This document shows, in pieces, positions 31,929 to 40,029 of a stretch of DNA of 42,481 nt. Under the pieces are notes generated by a model. The model made no database searches, was not told the origin of the DNA, and saw only the letters and a program-made list of their open reading frames with translations. Within the stretch, counting starts at the first letter, position 1, and each line of letters begins with the position of its first letter. The stretch comes from Rhodothermaceae bacterium bin80 (GTDB lineage: Bacteria; Bacteroidota; Rhodothermia; Rhodothermales; Bin80): assembly GCA_002238805.1 (NCBI GenBank), contig MPNB01000027.1:1-42481 (forward strand), read 5' to 3'. The translations under genes and the position numbers were made by a program.

Positions 31929-34865
31929 TTATTGTTGGGGAAGCTCCTGTCTTAGAAAGCTAAGCAAATCGCGCAGATCATCAGGTTCAAGAGCCATGTT
32001 AAGGCCCGGTGGCATAAACGAACCGGGTATTGCAGTCAATTCCTTCACATCCTGTCGTGGAACCACGATCGTCTCAGTGAGGGTGCTAATTGTAATTGCT
32101 GAAGAGGTTTCTGAGGCAATAGTTCCCTCGATCGTTGAACCGTTGGTGCGCGTCAACTTCCACGATTCGTAACCGCTGGCAATCCTCTGACCGGGGTTTT
32201 GAAGCTCGGCTAACAGGGCATGGCGTGGCCAATGTTGTACAGTAGCCAAATCTGGTCCAATAGTGCCTGCACCTACTTCCCCTGCCATGTGGCACTGTGC
32301 ACACAGGATTTCAAATAGTACCTGTCCATGATCAATTTTCCCCGGATCGTCAGGAATAGATAATGCGCCGAGAGCGGTATCCTTTACTTTGAGGATTGCT
32401 CGCGCACGGCTTCGGACGGGTTCTACTGTATCGCGCATCAAACGGACGCGTTGGTGCCAAGTGATTTCTTCAGGTAGAACGACTCCCTCTTCTAATGCAG
32501 TTATTAACAGATCTGCACGATCCTGGCTGGAAAATTGGTCCAGTGCCCGATTTCGGGAGCGTGGCGAAAGATTAGGCCAGGATTGTAGCAAAAACTGTGT
32601 AGGCCCTGTGCCTGGTTGGGCTCCTAATGCTTCCACAGATGCGACTTGGACTTCCACAGGATAGGAGGGGTCAAGCAGCGCCGCCAGGATTTCGATATTA
32701 TCAGGGGTAAGCGACAGGATACGCACTGCCCGCACTCTTGTCTCCACCGTTGAGTTAATGTTAGTCGCTATAAGCTGTGCTTGTTCGAGTCTCTCTGATT
32801 CGGGGAGGATCACTGCTTCAAGTAACGCTACAGCAGCATTGCCCAGTTCATCATCCGGCGCTAAGGCTAATTCTGCTAGATGTCTGGACAGCTCTGGTGA
32901 GATTGCAACCTTATCCTGACGTTGCTGCAAACCTTCCGCAGCCCCCTCCAAACGTGCAGCAAGAGCAGGCCCCTCATTGGTTAGGGCAGGTACCAGCCCA
33001 TTTGTTCTCGCGAGAATACGTGCCAGACGTAGGACAAAGCGGTCAATGACATGGTCTGGCGCTGTGAACTCGTACAATGCTGTTTGCATGAGGTCATGGA
33101 CAGAGACATCAAGTGCCAGGAGTGCGGCCGTTTGAAACCATTCGCTTTCAATATTTTGCTCAAGCAGTCCAAGTTTAGCAGCATCTGAGCCAGGTAGGTA
33201 CCCAAGGGTATTGAGTAGCTGATACTGAACCCGAACATCAGGATCCTTGGTCATGGTTAGCAGGTTCTGGCCGAGTTCAGGGCTATCGGGCAGCGCCAGT
33301 TCTGCCAGCCGTATAGCATTTTCACGCACTCCAGGGTACGGATCATCAAGTGCCAACGTAATCTGACTGGTTGTGAGTGCGCCCAAGCCATTCAAGGTCC
33401 AAAGGGCATGAAGTCGCCCTAAGGCAGAAGCACTGGATACAGCCATTTCCGAGAGAAGGGCTATCGCATCCTGGTGATCCCGACTCACCAGAATACGCTG
33501 CGCGTTGCGACGCCACCAGATATTCTCAGAGGCCAACTTGCTGACTAGTTCGTATAGGGCAGCATTGGCAAGGTTGAGCTTCCCGTGCCAGTCCAGTTCA
33601 GGAGTGTCTTCTGGTACAATACGATAGATGCGTCCGCGATCGGTGCCTTGGTGCAGGTCACCGGAAGCCGCCAGACTGTCGTCCATCCACTCCGGGTGCT
33701 CAATGATCTGCCGGTAGTAGTCAACAACATATATAGCTCCATCGGGGCCAATGGTGAAATTAACCGGACGAAACCAGCTGTCTGTGGAAGCGAGAAATTC
33801 ACGCTTCTCGAGTACGCGCTCGCTCCGAAAAACCGGCCCATCTGGAACCACTCGGTCAATATGCACAAGGTTGTGAACAGGCTCCGCGACCAGCGTAATG
33901 TTGCTGTCAAATGGTGCAGGCAACAAACCTCCAAGTTGCCAGGTCAGCGCGCATGCAGAAGTGAATACTCCACGATCAGTCAGCAACTGGTGTATGGGGC
34001 TGATGGTGATGGGATATACTTCGGCAGCATCCCCGTGGTCCGGCGTTCTGTGAACGGTTGTTTGGATTGGTACATCAGGGCGCCGCTCCAAGTATTGCGA
34101 AGCAAGGGCCTCCACAGAGTGGTGATGACTATTATCCACTAAAAAATGCCTTCCCCAAGTATCAAAGGTATGTCCAAACTGGGATCGTCCACCAAGAAGT
34201 TCAAGCTCATAGGTATCCGGTCGGAAACGCACGTTTCGGTCGGCAGCATTACGCGGCAGACGCTTTCCCTCAGGATTGTCGGGAAAATACACATGATCTC
34301 CTTGATCACCGAAGGGGTCCGCATATTTTTCGGTCCACCAGATCGTGCCGTTGTTAGCTACGTAAATCCAGTTGGTCAGTCCGTAAAGCGGCGAATTTGT
34401 ATTGTGTTGCGGATTTGAGAGCGCAAACCCGGTTAGTACTACTATATGGCTGTCTGCTCGGGAATCCCCATTGGTATCCGGAAGATAGAGAATATCAGGT
34501 GGATCAGTTACCAGGACGCCGTCCTTCCAGCGCATAATACCGGTCGGCAGCCTGAGTCCGTCAGCAAATAATGCTACAGAATCAGGTCGACCATCCTGGT
34601 CTGTATCATGCAGGATTTTTATTCGCCCAGATCCGCCGATGTCCAGGGGATAGCCGGGCATTTCGGCGACCCAGATCCGGCCATACTCGTCAATATCCAT
34701 TGCGACTGGGTCGGCCACCAGGGGTTCTGCGGCGACAAGGTCTACACGTAAGCCATCGGGTACCTTGATGGTTTTCAGTGCTTCTTGGGGTTCAAAGGGT
34801 GGACCGTCCGCAGGAACAGTGTCAGACCATAATGGAAGGATAATCAAGAGCCAAAGTGCACGCAT
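31929..34865 (-). CDS. PVC-type membrane-bound dehydrogenase with HEAT repeats and cytochrome c domain
   Basis: 978 residues with an N-terminal signal peptide (MRALWLLIILPLWSDTVPA). About 25-410 form a beta-propeller like soluble sugar dehydrogenases: VPDGLRVDLVAAEPLVADPV, DEYGRIWVAEMPGYP, ILHDTDQDGRPDSVALFADG, FTIGPDGAIYVVDYYRQIIE. About 430-820 are HEAT-type helical repeats. The C-terminal part has one c-type heme site, CAQCH at about 854-858, followed by the 'putative heme-binding' tail GYESWKLTRTNGSTIEGTI and LTAIPGSFMPPGL. The fusion is typical of Planctomycetes, Verrucomicrobia and Rhodothermota. It probably oxidises a sugar or glycoside in the periplasm and passes electrons to its heme. 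First gene of a three-gene operon. Confidence 0.88.
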   Translation of the reverse strand: MRALWLLIILPLWSDTVPADGPPFEPQEALKTIKVPDGLRVDLVAAEPLVADPVAMDIDEYGRIWVAEMPGYPLDIGGSGRIKILHDTDQDGRPDSVALFADGLRLPTGIMRWKDGVLVTDPPDILYLPDTNGDSRADSHIVVLTGFALSNPQHNTNSPLYGLTNWIYVANNGTIWWTEKYADPFGDQGDHVYFPDNPEGKRLPRNAADRNVRFRPDTYELELLGGRSQFGHTFDTWGRHFLVDNSHHHSVEALASQYLERRPDVPIQTTVHRTPDHGDAAEVYPITISPIHQLLTDRGVFTSACALTWQLGGLLPAPFDSNITLVAEPVHNLVHIDRVVPDGPVFRSERVLEKREFLASTDSWFRPVNFTIGPDGAIYVVDYYRQIIEHPEWMDDSLAASGDLHQGTDRGRIYRIVPEDTPELDWHGKLNLANAALYELVSKLASENIWWRRNAQRILVSRDHQDAIALLSEMAVSSASALGRLHALWTLNGLGALTTSQITLALDDPYPGVRENAIRLAELALPDSPELGQNLLTMTKDPDVRVQYQLLNTLGYLPGSDAAKLGLLEQNIESEWFQTAALLALDVSVHDLMQTALYEFTAPDHVIDRFVLRLARILARTNGLVPALTNEGPALAARLEGAAEGLQQRQDKVAISPELSRHLAELALAPDDELGNAAVALLEAVILPESERLEQAQLIATNINSTVETRVRAVRILSLTPDNIEILAALLDPSYPVEVQVASVEALGAQPGTGPTQFLLQSWPNLSPRSRNRALDQFSSQDRADLLITALEEGVVLPEEITWHQRVRLMRDTVEPVRSRARAILKVKDTALGALSIPDDPGKIDHGQVLFEILCAQCHMAGEVGAGTIGPDLATVQHWPRHALLAELQNPGQRIASGYESWKLTRTNGSTIEGTIASETSSAITISTLTETIVVPRQDVKELTAIPGSFMPPGLNMALEPDDLRDLLSFLRQELPQQ

Positions 34866-35058
34866 CCGGTGGTAACGCCTACCCAGTAAACAATGGGTTC
34901 TACAACGATTTGGATGGAATGATTAATTTTGGCTGAATCATAGTTAGCATTTTCACGCGGGGAACCGTGATAGATTTAATGGGGAATTACCCGTTTAAGT
35001 GAAACTGTGTTGCTGATTACTTGGACCACCAGTGGAGAGGTTAAGCAGCCAAGCGAAG
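34866..35058. other. short intergenic region; possible transposon end at 34982
   Basis: Between the sugar operon and the methyltransferase relic. GGGAATTACCCGTTTAAGTG at 34982 shares its first 8 bases with the IS1595-family inverted repeat at 39944 (GGGAATTATAACTCAAACTG), and both go on to AAACTG. It may be the left tip of a larger IS1595-type unit carrying the genes up to 38580. No matching right tip was found. Confidence 0.3.
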
Positions 35059-35574
35059 TCATTTCCGAAGGTACGCCATACCACGATTGCCCTTGATGCG
35101 GTTACAACTGCCACAAAGCATTTGTAGGTTATCAATGTGGTCCGTACCGCCTTTGCTTCGAGCAATGATGTGATCCACTTCCAGATGACGCATTTCAAAG
35201 TGAGTATTGCAGTGAGCACAGTTTCCTTCCTGGCTGCCATATAACCACGTTTTGTTTTCTTGGCAATTATAACGTGGTATTTCGCCTAAGTCGGTACGTT
35301 GAGGCACATCCGATCTATGAATGACTTCCTCAAATAAGGAATGTTGTTTAACGCCATCGCTGTGGTATACGGCTCCCTGGCCTTCCAGAAGTCGATCAAT
35401 GACCAATTTATATGCCTTATCTGAGATATCAACTCCCACCCACTCACGATTCAGTTTATCAGCTGCAACGCAGGTTGTCGCACATCCGCAAAACGGATCT
35501 AAAACAACATCACCAAGGTTGCTTGATATCTTGATTATTCGCTTAATAAGATCCAAAGGTTTTTGTGTTGGGTA
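35059..35574 (-). pseudogene. methyltransferase C-terminal motif I plus HNH nuclease domain (downstream of in-frame TGA)
   Basis: After the in-frame TGA at 35575-35577 the same frame continues YPTQKPLDLIKRIIKISSNL, then DVVLDPFCGCATTCVAADKL, the SAM-binding motif I (DPFCG) of N4/N6 amino methyltransferases, and REWVGVDIS. A linker follows. The end is an HNH nuclease: NCAHCNTHFEMRHLEVDHII, ARSKGGTDHIDNLQMLCGSC, NRIKGNRG, with paired CxxC zinc ligands. The fused nuclease would make a one-chain modification-cleavage enzyme. Separated from the catalytic part by the stop, this piece has no convincing start of its own, though a downstream Met could start translation. Confidence 0.8.
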
Positions 35575-36463
35575 TCATACACGCTCACTTTTCGGTGCAG
35601 CGTTGATGTCTGTCCATAGGCTGTTTGCATGTTTCCCTGATGGGAGTCTCTGTTTTCTGTACACACGGTCATTTGCGAAATCAAGCTCACCATCTTCGTC
35701 CATCCGAATTAGCGTTGGTAATGTCACATTCCATCCACTCGGATGGGGAGGATAGAATCCCTTGTATTTATAGCACTGGTTAGGACGGGCCCCCTGCCCA
35801 GGGGCGTTAAACGGACTGCGTCGTGCATAAACTCCTTTTGAGTCTCGGTACTTAAAGGATTTTCGATATTCGTCCGACAAGGGTACAAGATCATCACCTA
35901 TGTTAAATACCGCATTCTTTGAGGCATAAAACAAGATGGAGTCAGTTGCCGGACCATAACTAATAGGTGCGTGCTGTGTACGTTTCCCTGCACCCTTAAG
36001 ACGTTCCCATACAATTTCATTTCTGTACATGTTTTTCCCAAAAACAGCATCCATCACCAATTTCAGGTAATGGCTCATGGTTGGATCACAATGTAAGTAG
36101 ATTGATCCAGTGGGCTTGAGCAGTCGCTTCATTTCCAACAACCGTGTTGCCATGTAAACCAGATAGGATTTGTCACTATCAGTCATAGCAGCCGTGATGA
36201 CTCGGTACAACACAGGATGCTTGGATTCAATCAGATTGACCCATTCAGTATCTAGATCACTAAGCGTCCAGGTATCCTTGAAGGCTGCCCCTGCAGCTTT
36301 GCTGCCAATGGGAGCTGCGTAATTGGCGTTGCTGTTGAACGGAGGATCCAAGTAGATTAAGTCAACCGTGGCACTGTTCATGCCCCGCATTATGTACAAG
36401 TTGTCGCCTGTCCATATCGTTTTGGCACGAAAATTGGGGGGAGGGGATGGAAGGATTGATCAT
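35575..36463 (-). pseudogene. site-specific DNA methyltransferase (N4/N6), catalytic half, frameshifted and stopped
   Basis: Core frame from ATG 36399: NSATVDLIYLDPPFNSNANY with the catalytic DPPF motif IV, then YLVYMATRLLEMKRLLKPTG, SIYLHCDPTMSHYLKLVMDA and SERV before TGA where the family has the Gly of GYPTQKP. This is a beta-class enzyme that methylates adenine N6 or cytosine N4. The true N-terminus (AKTIWTGDNLYIMRGM) lies upstream in the same frame but has no start codon. An ATG at 36463, 5 nt after the previous stop, is in the wrong frame by one base. A run of six G on the plus strand (36436-36441) lies between; with five G the frame would be continuous from 36463. Two single-base lesions therefore inactivate it, unless the tract is phase-variable. 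Confidence 0.8.
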
Positions 36464-36467
36464 ATAA

Positions 36468-36647
36468 TCAATCTTCGCGATTCTTTGATTTACGTGTGGT
36501 CGGATTTGCTCGGAAAAGAATCTTCGCCACTTCTTTGGGGGTCTTGCCACGATAGAACGGATTGACCGCTGGGGTATTGGATCGTTTCTCCAAGAGCCGT
36601 TGTCGCTCTTGTTCTTTGCCCTGTTCTGAGTTGGAGGCTGGTTTCAT
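36468..36647 (-). CDS. 59-residue small protein, methyltransferase/IS1595-associated
   Basis: A 59-residue frame starting MKPASNSEQGKEQERQRLLE and containing AVNPFYRGKTPKEVAKILFR, ending at TGA 36468, 5 nt before the methyltransferase start at 36463. The block NP-x-Y-x-G-x-T-x-x-E-hx-x-x-L-x-R is shared with the passenger gene at 41147-41344 (VANPRYGGITMREAVLKLMR). That is good evidence that it is a real gene and part of a small family linked to IS1595-type units. Charged, soluble, no signal peptide. Function unknown; a helper or antitoxin-like partner of the adjacent methyltransferase is one option. Confidence 0.6.
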   Translation of the reverse strand: MKPASNSEQGKEQERQRLLEKRSNTPAVNPFYRGKTPKEVAKILFRANPTTRKSKNRED

Positions 36648-36669
36648 GGTGCAATTACCATTTTTCCAA

Positions 36670-37212
36670 TTATAGGGCTTCTAGTCCAGCATTCTTCAGC
36701 AATTTGTCTCGAAGTTCGATAGCGAGAACTTGGCGAATATCTTTAGTCTTTATCCCTCGTTTGTAGGCAGCGTGTCGAATTGCTTTCTGTTCTTCATTGC
36801 TATACTCATCAGTGCTTTCTACGTACTCGAAACAAAAAACCTGTATTTCATAAGCATCCATTCCTTTGATATCCTCATAGAGAGAGTCCGCTACCCTCTC
36901 AACCCATGCTTGCGCTGTGATCTCTCTCGATATAGTTTCTCCGAACGCGGTAAGTCGAAGCGGACTATCTGAACTGATCACAGAATTGCCAAAGCGAGAA
37001 AATACAATCTTACGCAACTCGGTAAGTTCTTCCCCAATTCTTTCCAAATCTTTCACAATACTTTCCAAAAGAGTATCAACTTTCCCCTTCCACTCTCCGT
37101 CCTCCTTGATATTCTTATGGGTATTGCCGCGCAACGAACGAAGAGCTATAAAAGTCCCAACAGCTATAACTACAAGTGAAAGAACAGACACGGCGGAATT
37201 GAAGATATCCAT
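36670..37212 (-). CDS. membrane-anchored hypothetical protein
   Basis: 180 residues from ATG 37212, preceded by a GGGG; an in-frame ATG at 37251 adds 13 residues. N-terminal membrane segment about 4-24 (FNSAVSVLSLVVIAVGTFIA), then a coiled-coil-like stretch (KVDTLLESIVKDLERIGEEL) and a folded domain with PLRLTAFGETISREITAQAW and a C-terminal helix pair. The form SPLRLTxxGE is often seen in small membrane proteins of defence and mobile islands. It resembles no family I can name. Same direction as the small cargo genes on either side. Confidence 0.75.
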   Translation of the reverse strand: MDIFNSAVSVLSLVVIAVGTFIALRSLRGNTHKNIKEDGEWKGKVDTLLESIVKDLERIGEELTELRKIVFSRFGNSVISSDSPLRLTAFGETISREITAQAWVERVADSLYEDIKGMDAYEIQVFCFEYVESTDEYSNEEQKAIRHAAYKRGIKTKDIRQVLAIELRDKLLKNAGLEAL

Positions 37213-37351
37213 TACATCCCCATTAGTGAAGTGAGAATCGGAATATAACAAGTATACGCAAGATTGCGTGGAAATGGTTCTTACTAAAGACTAAAGGATT
37301 TGTGGGCAAATCCCATACTGATTATCATAGGATTACCCTCCCTCCCTCTCT

Positions 37352-37615
37352 TTATTTCCCATTGCGTCGGCGGTGTATTTCTTGGTGTCCCTCCCAAGTA
37401 AGCTCTCCGAGTTCAAAGTAGCTAGGATAACCAGTAAGCCCAATCTTCGAACGGCCAGGCTCTATAAAACCAGCCTTTTCGCACATTCGGATGTGATAAT
37501 TGACTTGCTCTATTGTGTAGTCACCGAGTTTTTCTGGCATTTTGTACGGCCCACGTCCTTCATGTCCTTCAATGAAGACCAAAATATCATAAAGGAGAGA
37601 GTTAATAAGTCTCAT
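37352..37615 (-). CDS. DUF2513-like small protein
   Basis: 87 residues: MRLINSLLYDILVFIEGHEG, YTIEQVNYHIRMCEKAGFIE and GELTWEGHQEIHRRRNGK. The order (N-terminal helix 'h-r-IL--iE', YHI---EAGhI, and LTW-GH) is that of DUF2513, a winged-helix-like family found mostly in phages and mobile islands. The usual C-terminal helix after LTWEGH is missing, so this copy is shortened by about 25 residues. It lies 35 nt beyond the stop of the IS1595-type transposase and in the same direction. Function unknown; possibly DNA-binding. Confidence 0.7.
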   Translation of the reverse strand: MRLINSLLYDILVFIEGHEGRGPYKMPEKLGDYTIEQVNYHIRMCEKAGFIEPGRSKIGLTGYPSYFELGELTWEGHQEIHRRRNGK

Positions 37616-37650
37616 GGTTACATTGATTTTTTAGGTTCCCGTTTGATCTA

Positions 37651-38580
37651 CTACTTCCCCACCAAGTCCTTGTACATGAGTCGTTTTCCGACCATAGCAG
37701 CTATCACGTGGTTCATCTGCTGAATTGTATCAAGACCGCGAAGGTTGTGTTTTCCTGCGAACTGATCTACGTAGCGTTGCAGGTGTTTCGGAGACATATG
37801 ATGATAGACTCCGTGATAAGCACGCTTCAGAACAGCCCAGAAACTCTCTACGCCATTTGTATGAGCCTGCCCGTTCACATACTCAGATACACTGTGTTTG
37901 ACGCTCTCGTGGTTTTCAAGCCCAATATAAGCCCGTGCGTCATCCGCGTAGACCTTCGTACTGTCTTCAACATGCTCACGTACAAATCCTTGCAGTGTTG
38001 ATTTATCAGTGCTGGTAACCACACGTGCAGCTACGTTATTGCTATCCCGATCCTTCATTCCCACGACGGCTGTTTTCGCTACAGGACCACGTCCCAGGTT
38101 GGCTTTCTTGCTAGCGTGCTTGTTCTTTTCTAGTCCACCAAAGTATGATTCGTCAACTTCAACTGGACCCGCAAACTCATTAGAAATCTCTTGGATGAAT
38201 GCCGTCCGAATGCGATGCTGTAAATGCCATGCCGTATCCTGTTTGATACCAAGATCACGATGCAGTTTCATGCTGGATACACCCTTGAGCGAAGTCATTT
38301 CAAGATAGATGGCGTAGCCCCATATACGTAACGGTAATTTGCTCGATTGCATAGCTGTTCCGGTACGTACGCTGAACGTTCTTTTGCATGGTCGGCAACG
38401 ATATGGCATAGTCTTGTGTGTCCCTCTATACGTGTTGTCTCCCCCACATCGCGGGCACTTTCGGCCATCAGGCCAAACAACTGACTCAAACCACTGCTGT
38501 GCTGATGCTTCATCAGGAAACAAGTCCTGTAATTGTAACAACGTTATTCCGTCTCTGTATGAACGTCCCGGCTTGGCCAT
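37651..38580 (-). CDS. IS1595-family (ISXO2-like) transposase, copy 1
   Basis: 309 residues. The N-terminal zinc ribbon (CPRC about residue 42 and CRPC about residue 62) is preceded by FPDEASAQQWFESVVWPDGR. The catalytic core has VEVDESYFGGLEKNK (Asp about 143), VYADDARAYIG (about 210) and HTNGVESFWAVLKRAYHGVY (about 243), then HLQRYVDQFAGKHNLRGLDT. All are standard ISXO2-like features. The frame is intact and full length. About half the residues match copy 2 at 40030-40983, so they are different IS species. No matching inverted repeats of its own were found close by. The right side is truncated 18 bp beyond the start codon by the ISL3 element. The minus-strand genes downstream may be its cargo. 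Confidence 0.9.
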   Translation of the reverse strand: MAKPGRSYRDGITLLQLQDLFPDEASAQQWFESVVWPDGRKCPRCGGDNTYRGTHKTMPYRCRPCKRTFSVRTGTAMQSSKLPLRIWGYAIYLEMTSLKGVSSMKLHRDLGIKQDTAWHLQHRIRTAFIQEISNEFAGPVEVDESYFGGLEKNKHASKKANLGRGPVAKTAVVGMKDRDSNNVAARVVTSTDKSTLQGFVREHVEDSTKVYADDARAYIGLENHESVKHSVSEYVNGQAHTNGVESFWAVLKRAYHGVYHHMSPKHLQRYVDQFAGKHNLRGLDTIQQMNHVIAAMVGKRLMYKDLVGK

Positions 38581-38590
38581 GATTACACTT

Positions 38591-38598
38591 GTTTTATT
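38591..38598 (+). repeat. ISL3 target duplication, left copy (right copy 39933-39940)
   Basis: GTTTTATT at 38591-38598 is repeated at 39933-39940, directly outside the ISL3 inverted repeats. Eight bases is the known ISL3 duplication length. Confidence 0.9.
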
Positions 38599-39932
38599 GG
38601 CTCTTCATCTTTTTTAGTGGAAAGATCGATTTCGGACTCCATCTGGGTAGAGATCCAGACCTCCAAGATAGAAGTAAATAGCATTGGTAAACCGCTGTTT
38701 ATTGCGGAATCCGCGACACCGAACTTTGATGGTTTTGATCCGGCTGTTTAAGCTTTCGGCAGGACCATTGCTGACCCTTAGAATGATGGCATTGATAATG
38801 CCCCACAAGTGATTCTTGATGGTTTTGGCAGCTTTTTTGACGGGTTCAAGCCGGCAGCGCATGGCCCAGGATAACCAGCGCTTCCAGCCCTTGTAGGCCC
38901 AGGTACGACTGACATAGTGCCACAACTTCTGGGCGGCTTCCTTAATGGCCCAAGCTCTGGCGGTTCTCAACGTACTCTTGCGCAACGCTTGGAATCGTTT
39001 CTTTTGCCGTTCCGACATATTGACTGGATTGGTCAGCCAGTCATACTTGGTCCCTATGAGATCTTCCATTCCTTGTTTCATCAACGCCCGGTTCTCTTGG
39101 CCCCCGGCACACACGCCAGCGTGGATTGAATGTACGCAGGCCACATATCCATACTCACGCTCTCAATTTGTTCTAACTGCGCCGGGGTAAGTCCCGCATA
39201 CCAAGCCCGTAGACTCGATTTTGTCCGACCTTCACTCACATTTAGTACCTTCCCCGTTTTAGGGTCCGATACAATCGTCACATAATTATGCCGCTTACGA
39301 AACGAGGTCTCGTCCACACAAATGTGGGCCGGAGACGGCGCCGCGCTTCGCGCAAGTCCCCGGTTCACCGCACGTTGCATGATCCCGTCAATTGCGCTCC
39401 AGCTCACCCCCATCAAACGGGCAACCGCGGATACACTCGTCTCCTAAAGCCAGTCAATCACCAGGGCCTCATAGGCAAACGTCACCCGGGCCTTCGCCGA
39501 TGCCCAGGGAACCAATACCGTCCGAACTCCATGGTCTGAACATTGCACACGAGCAATCTCTGTCACCACGAAGGTACGATACTCCCCCGTGTCCAGATGA
39601 CGCCACCGACGAGGACGACGATCATACAAAGAACAAACCTGATCACACTTCGGACACCGTAGCACAGATGCATCCGTGCAAATAACATGAACCTCCATTT
39701 CTTTCGTCTCACGGTCCAGCGTCATCCGTGAAATCTCCCAACGAGACTCGATCCCGTATGCGTGACGAACCTCCTTGATCTCTTTGATCTCCGTTTTCAT
39801 TACGCTGATTCAGATGTTTAGAATGATGGATAACCTTGGAAAATCATTCCCAAGGTAGACTGAAAATTCAGCCAGCACCATTCAAAGCATTTTCGAATCC
39901 AAGGTTGCTTCCACTATATTTAGTGAAGAGCC
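38599..39932 (-). mobile_element. ISL3-family insertion sequence with inactive transposase
   Basis: A 1,334-bp element. The left tip GGCTCTTCA...TTAGTGG (38599-38620) and right tip CCACTATATTTAGTGAAGAGCC in segments (39911-39932) form imperfect 22-bp inverted repeats with perfect outer 9 bases and inner AGTGG. It is flanked by the 8-bp repeat GTTTTATT. Both ends and the duplication are intact although the transposase is dead, so the insertion was recent or was mobilised in trans. It separates two IS1595-type transposase genes. Confidence 0.88.
38614..39800 (-). pseudogene. ISL3-family transposase with amber stop and internal deletion
   Basis: The N-terminus contains the family zinc motif LRCPKCDQVCSLYDRRPRRW and HLDTGEYRTFVV, then VIDWL and an in-frame TAG at 39444-39446 where Gln (CAG) is expected. 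The same frame resumes ETSVSAVARLMGVSWSAIDG, ICVDETSFRKRHNYVTIVSD (first Asp) and SMDMWPAYIQSTLACVPGA (second Asp). There about 22 codons (the family's FDxFHV block) are missing and the frame shifts near 39085-39095. The rest (ENRALMKQGMEDLIGTKYDW, SNGPAESLNSRIKTIKVRCR, GFRNKQRFTNAIYFYLGGL) carries the catalytic Glu. Two lesions, one a deletion, make reversion unlikely. Confidence 0.88.
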
Positions 39933-40029
39933 GTTTTATTTATGGGAATTATAACTCAAACTGTATATTTTCACTAAGATGCGCGTATAACGTACTATAT
40001 TTCAGCAACGCCCGGAAGGGGCTAAGACT

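Noticed and set aside
35575..35577. TGA read as glycine (alternative genetic code as in SR1/Gracilibacteria)
   Set aside because: TGA terminates several intact genes in this window (for example the pilin at 8657 and the ExbD-like gene at 14095), so the code is standard.
35575..35577. selenocysteine insertion at the TGA
   Set aside because: Family residue here is Gly, not Cys, and no hairpin of SECIS type is evident directly after it.
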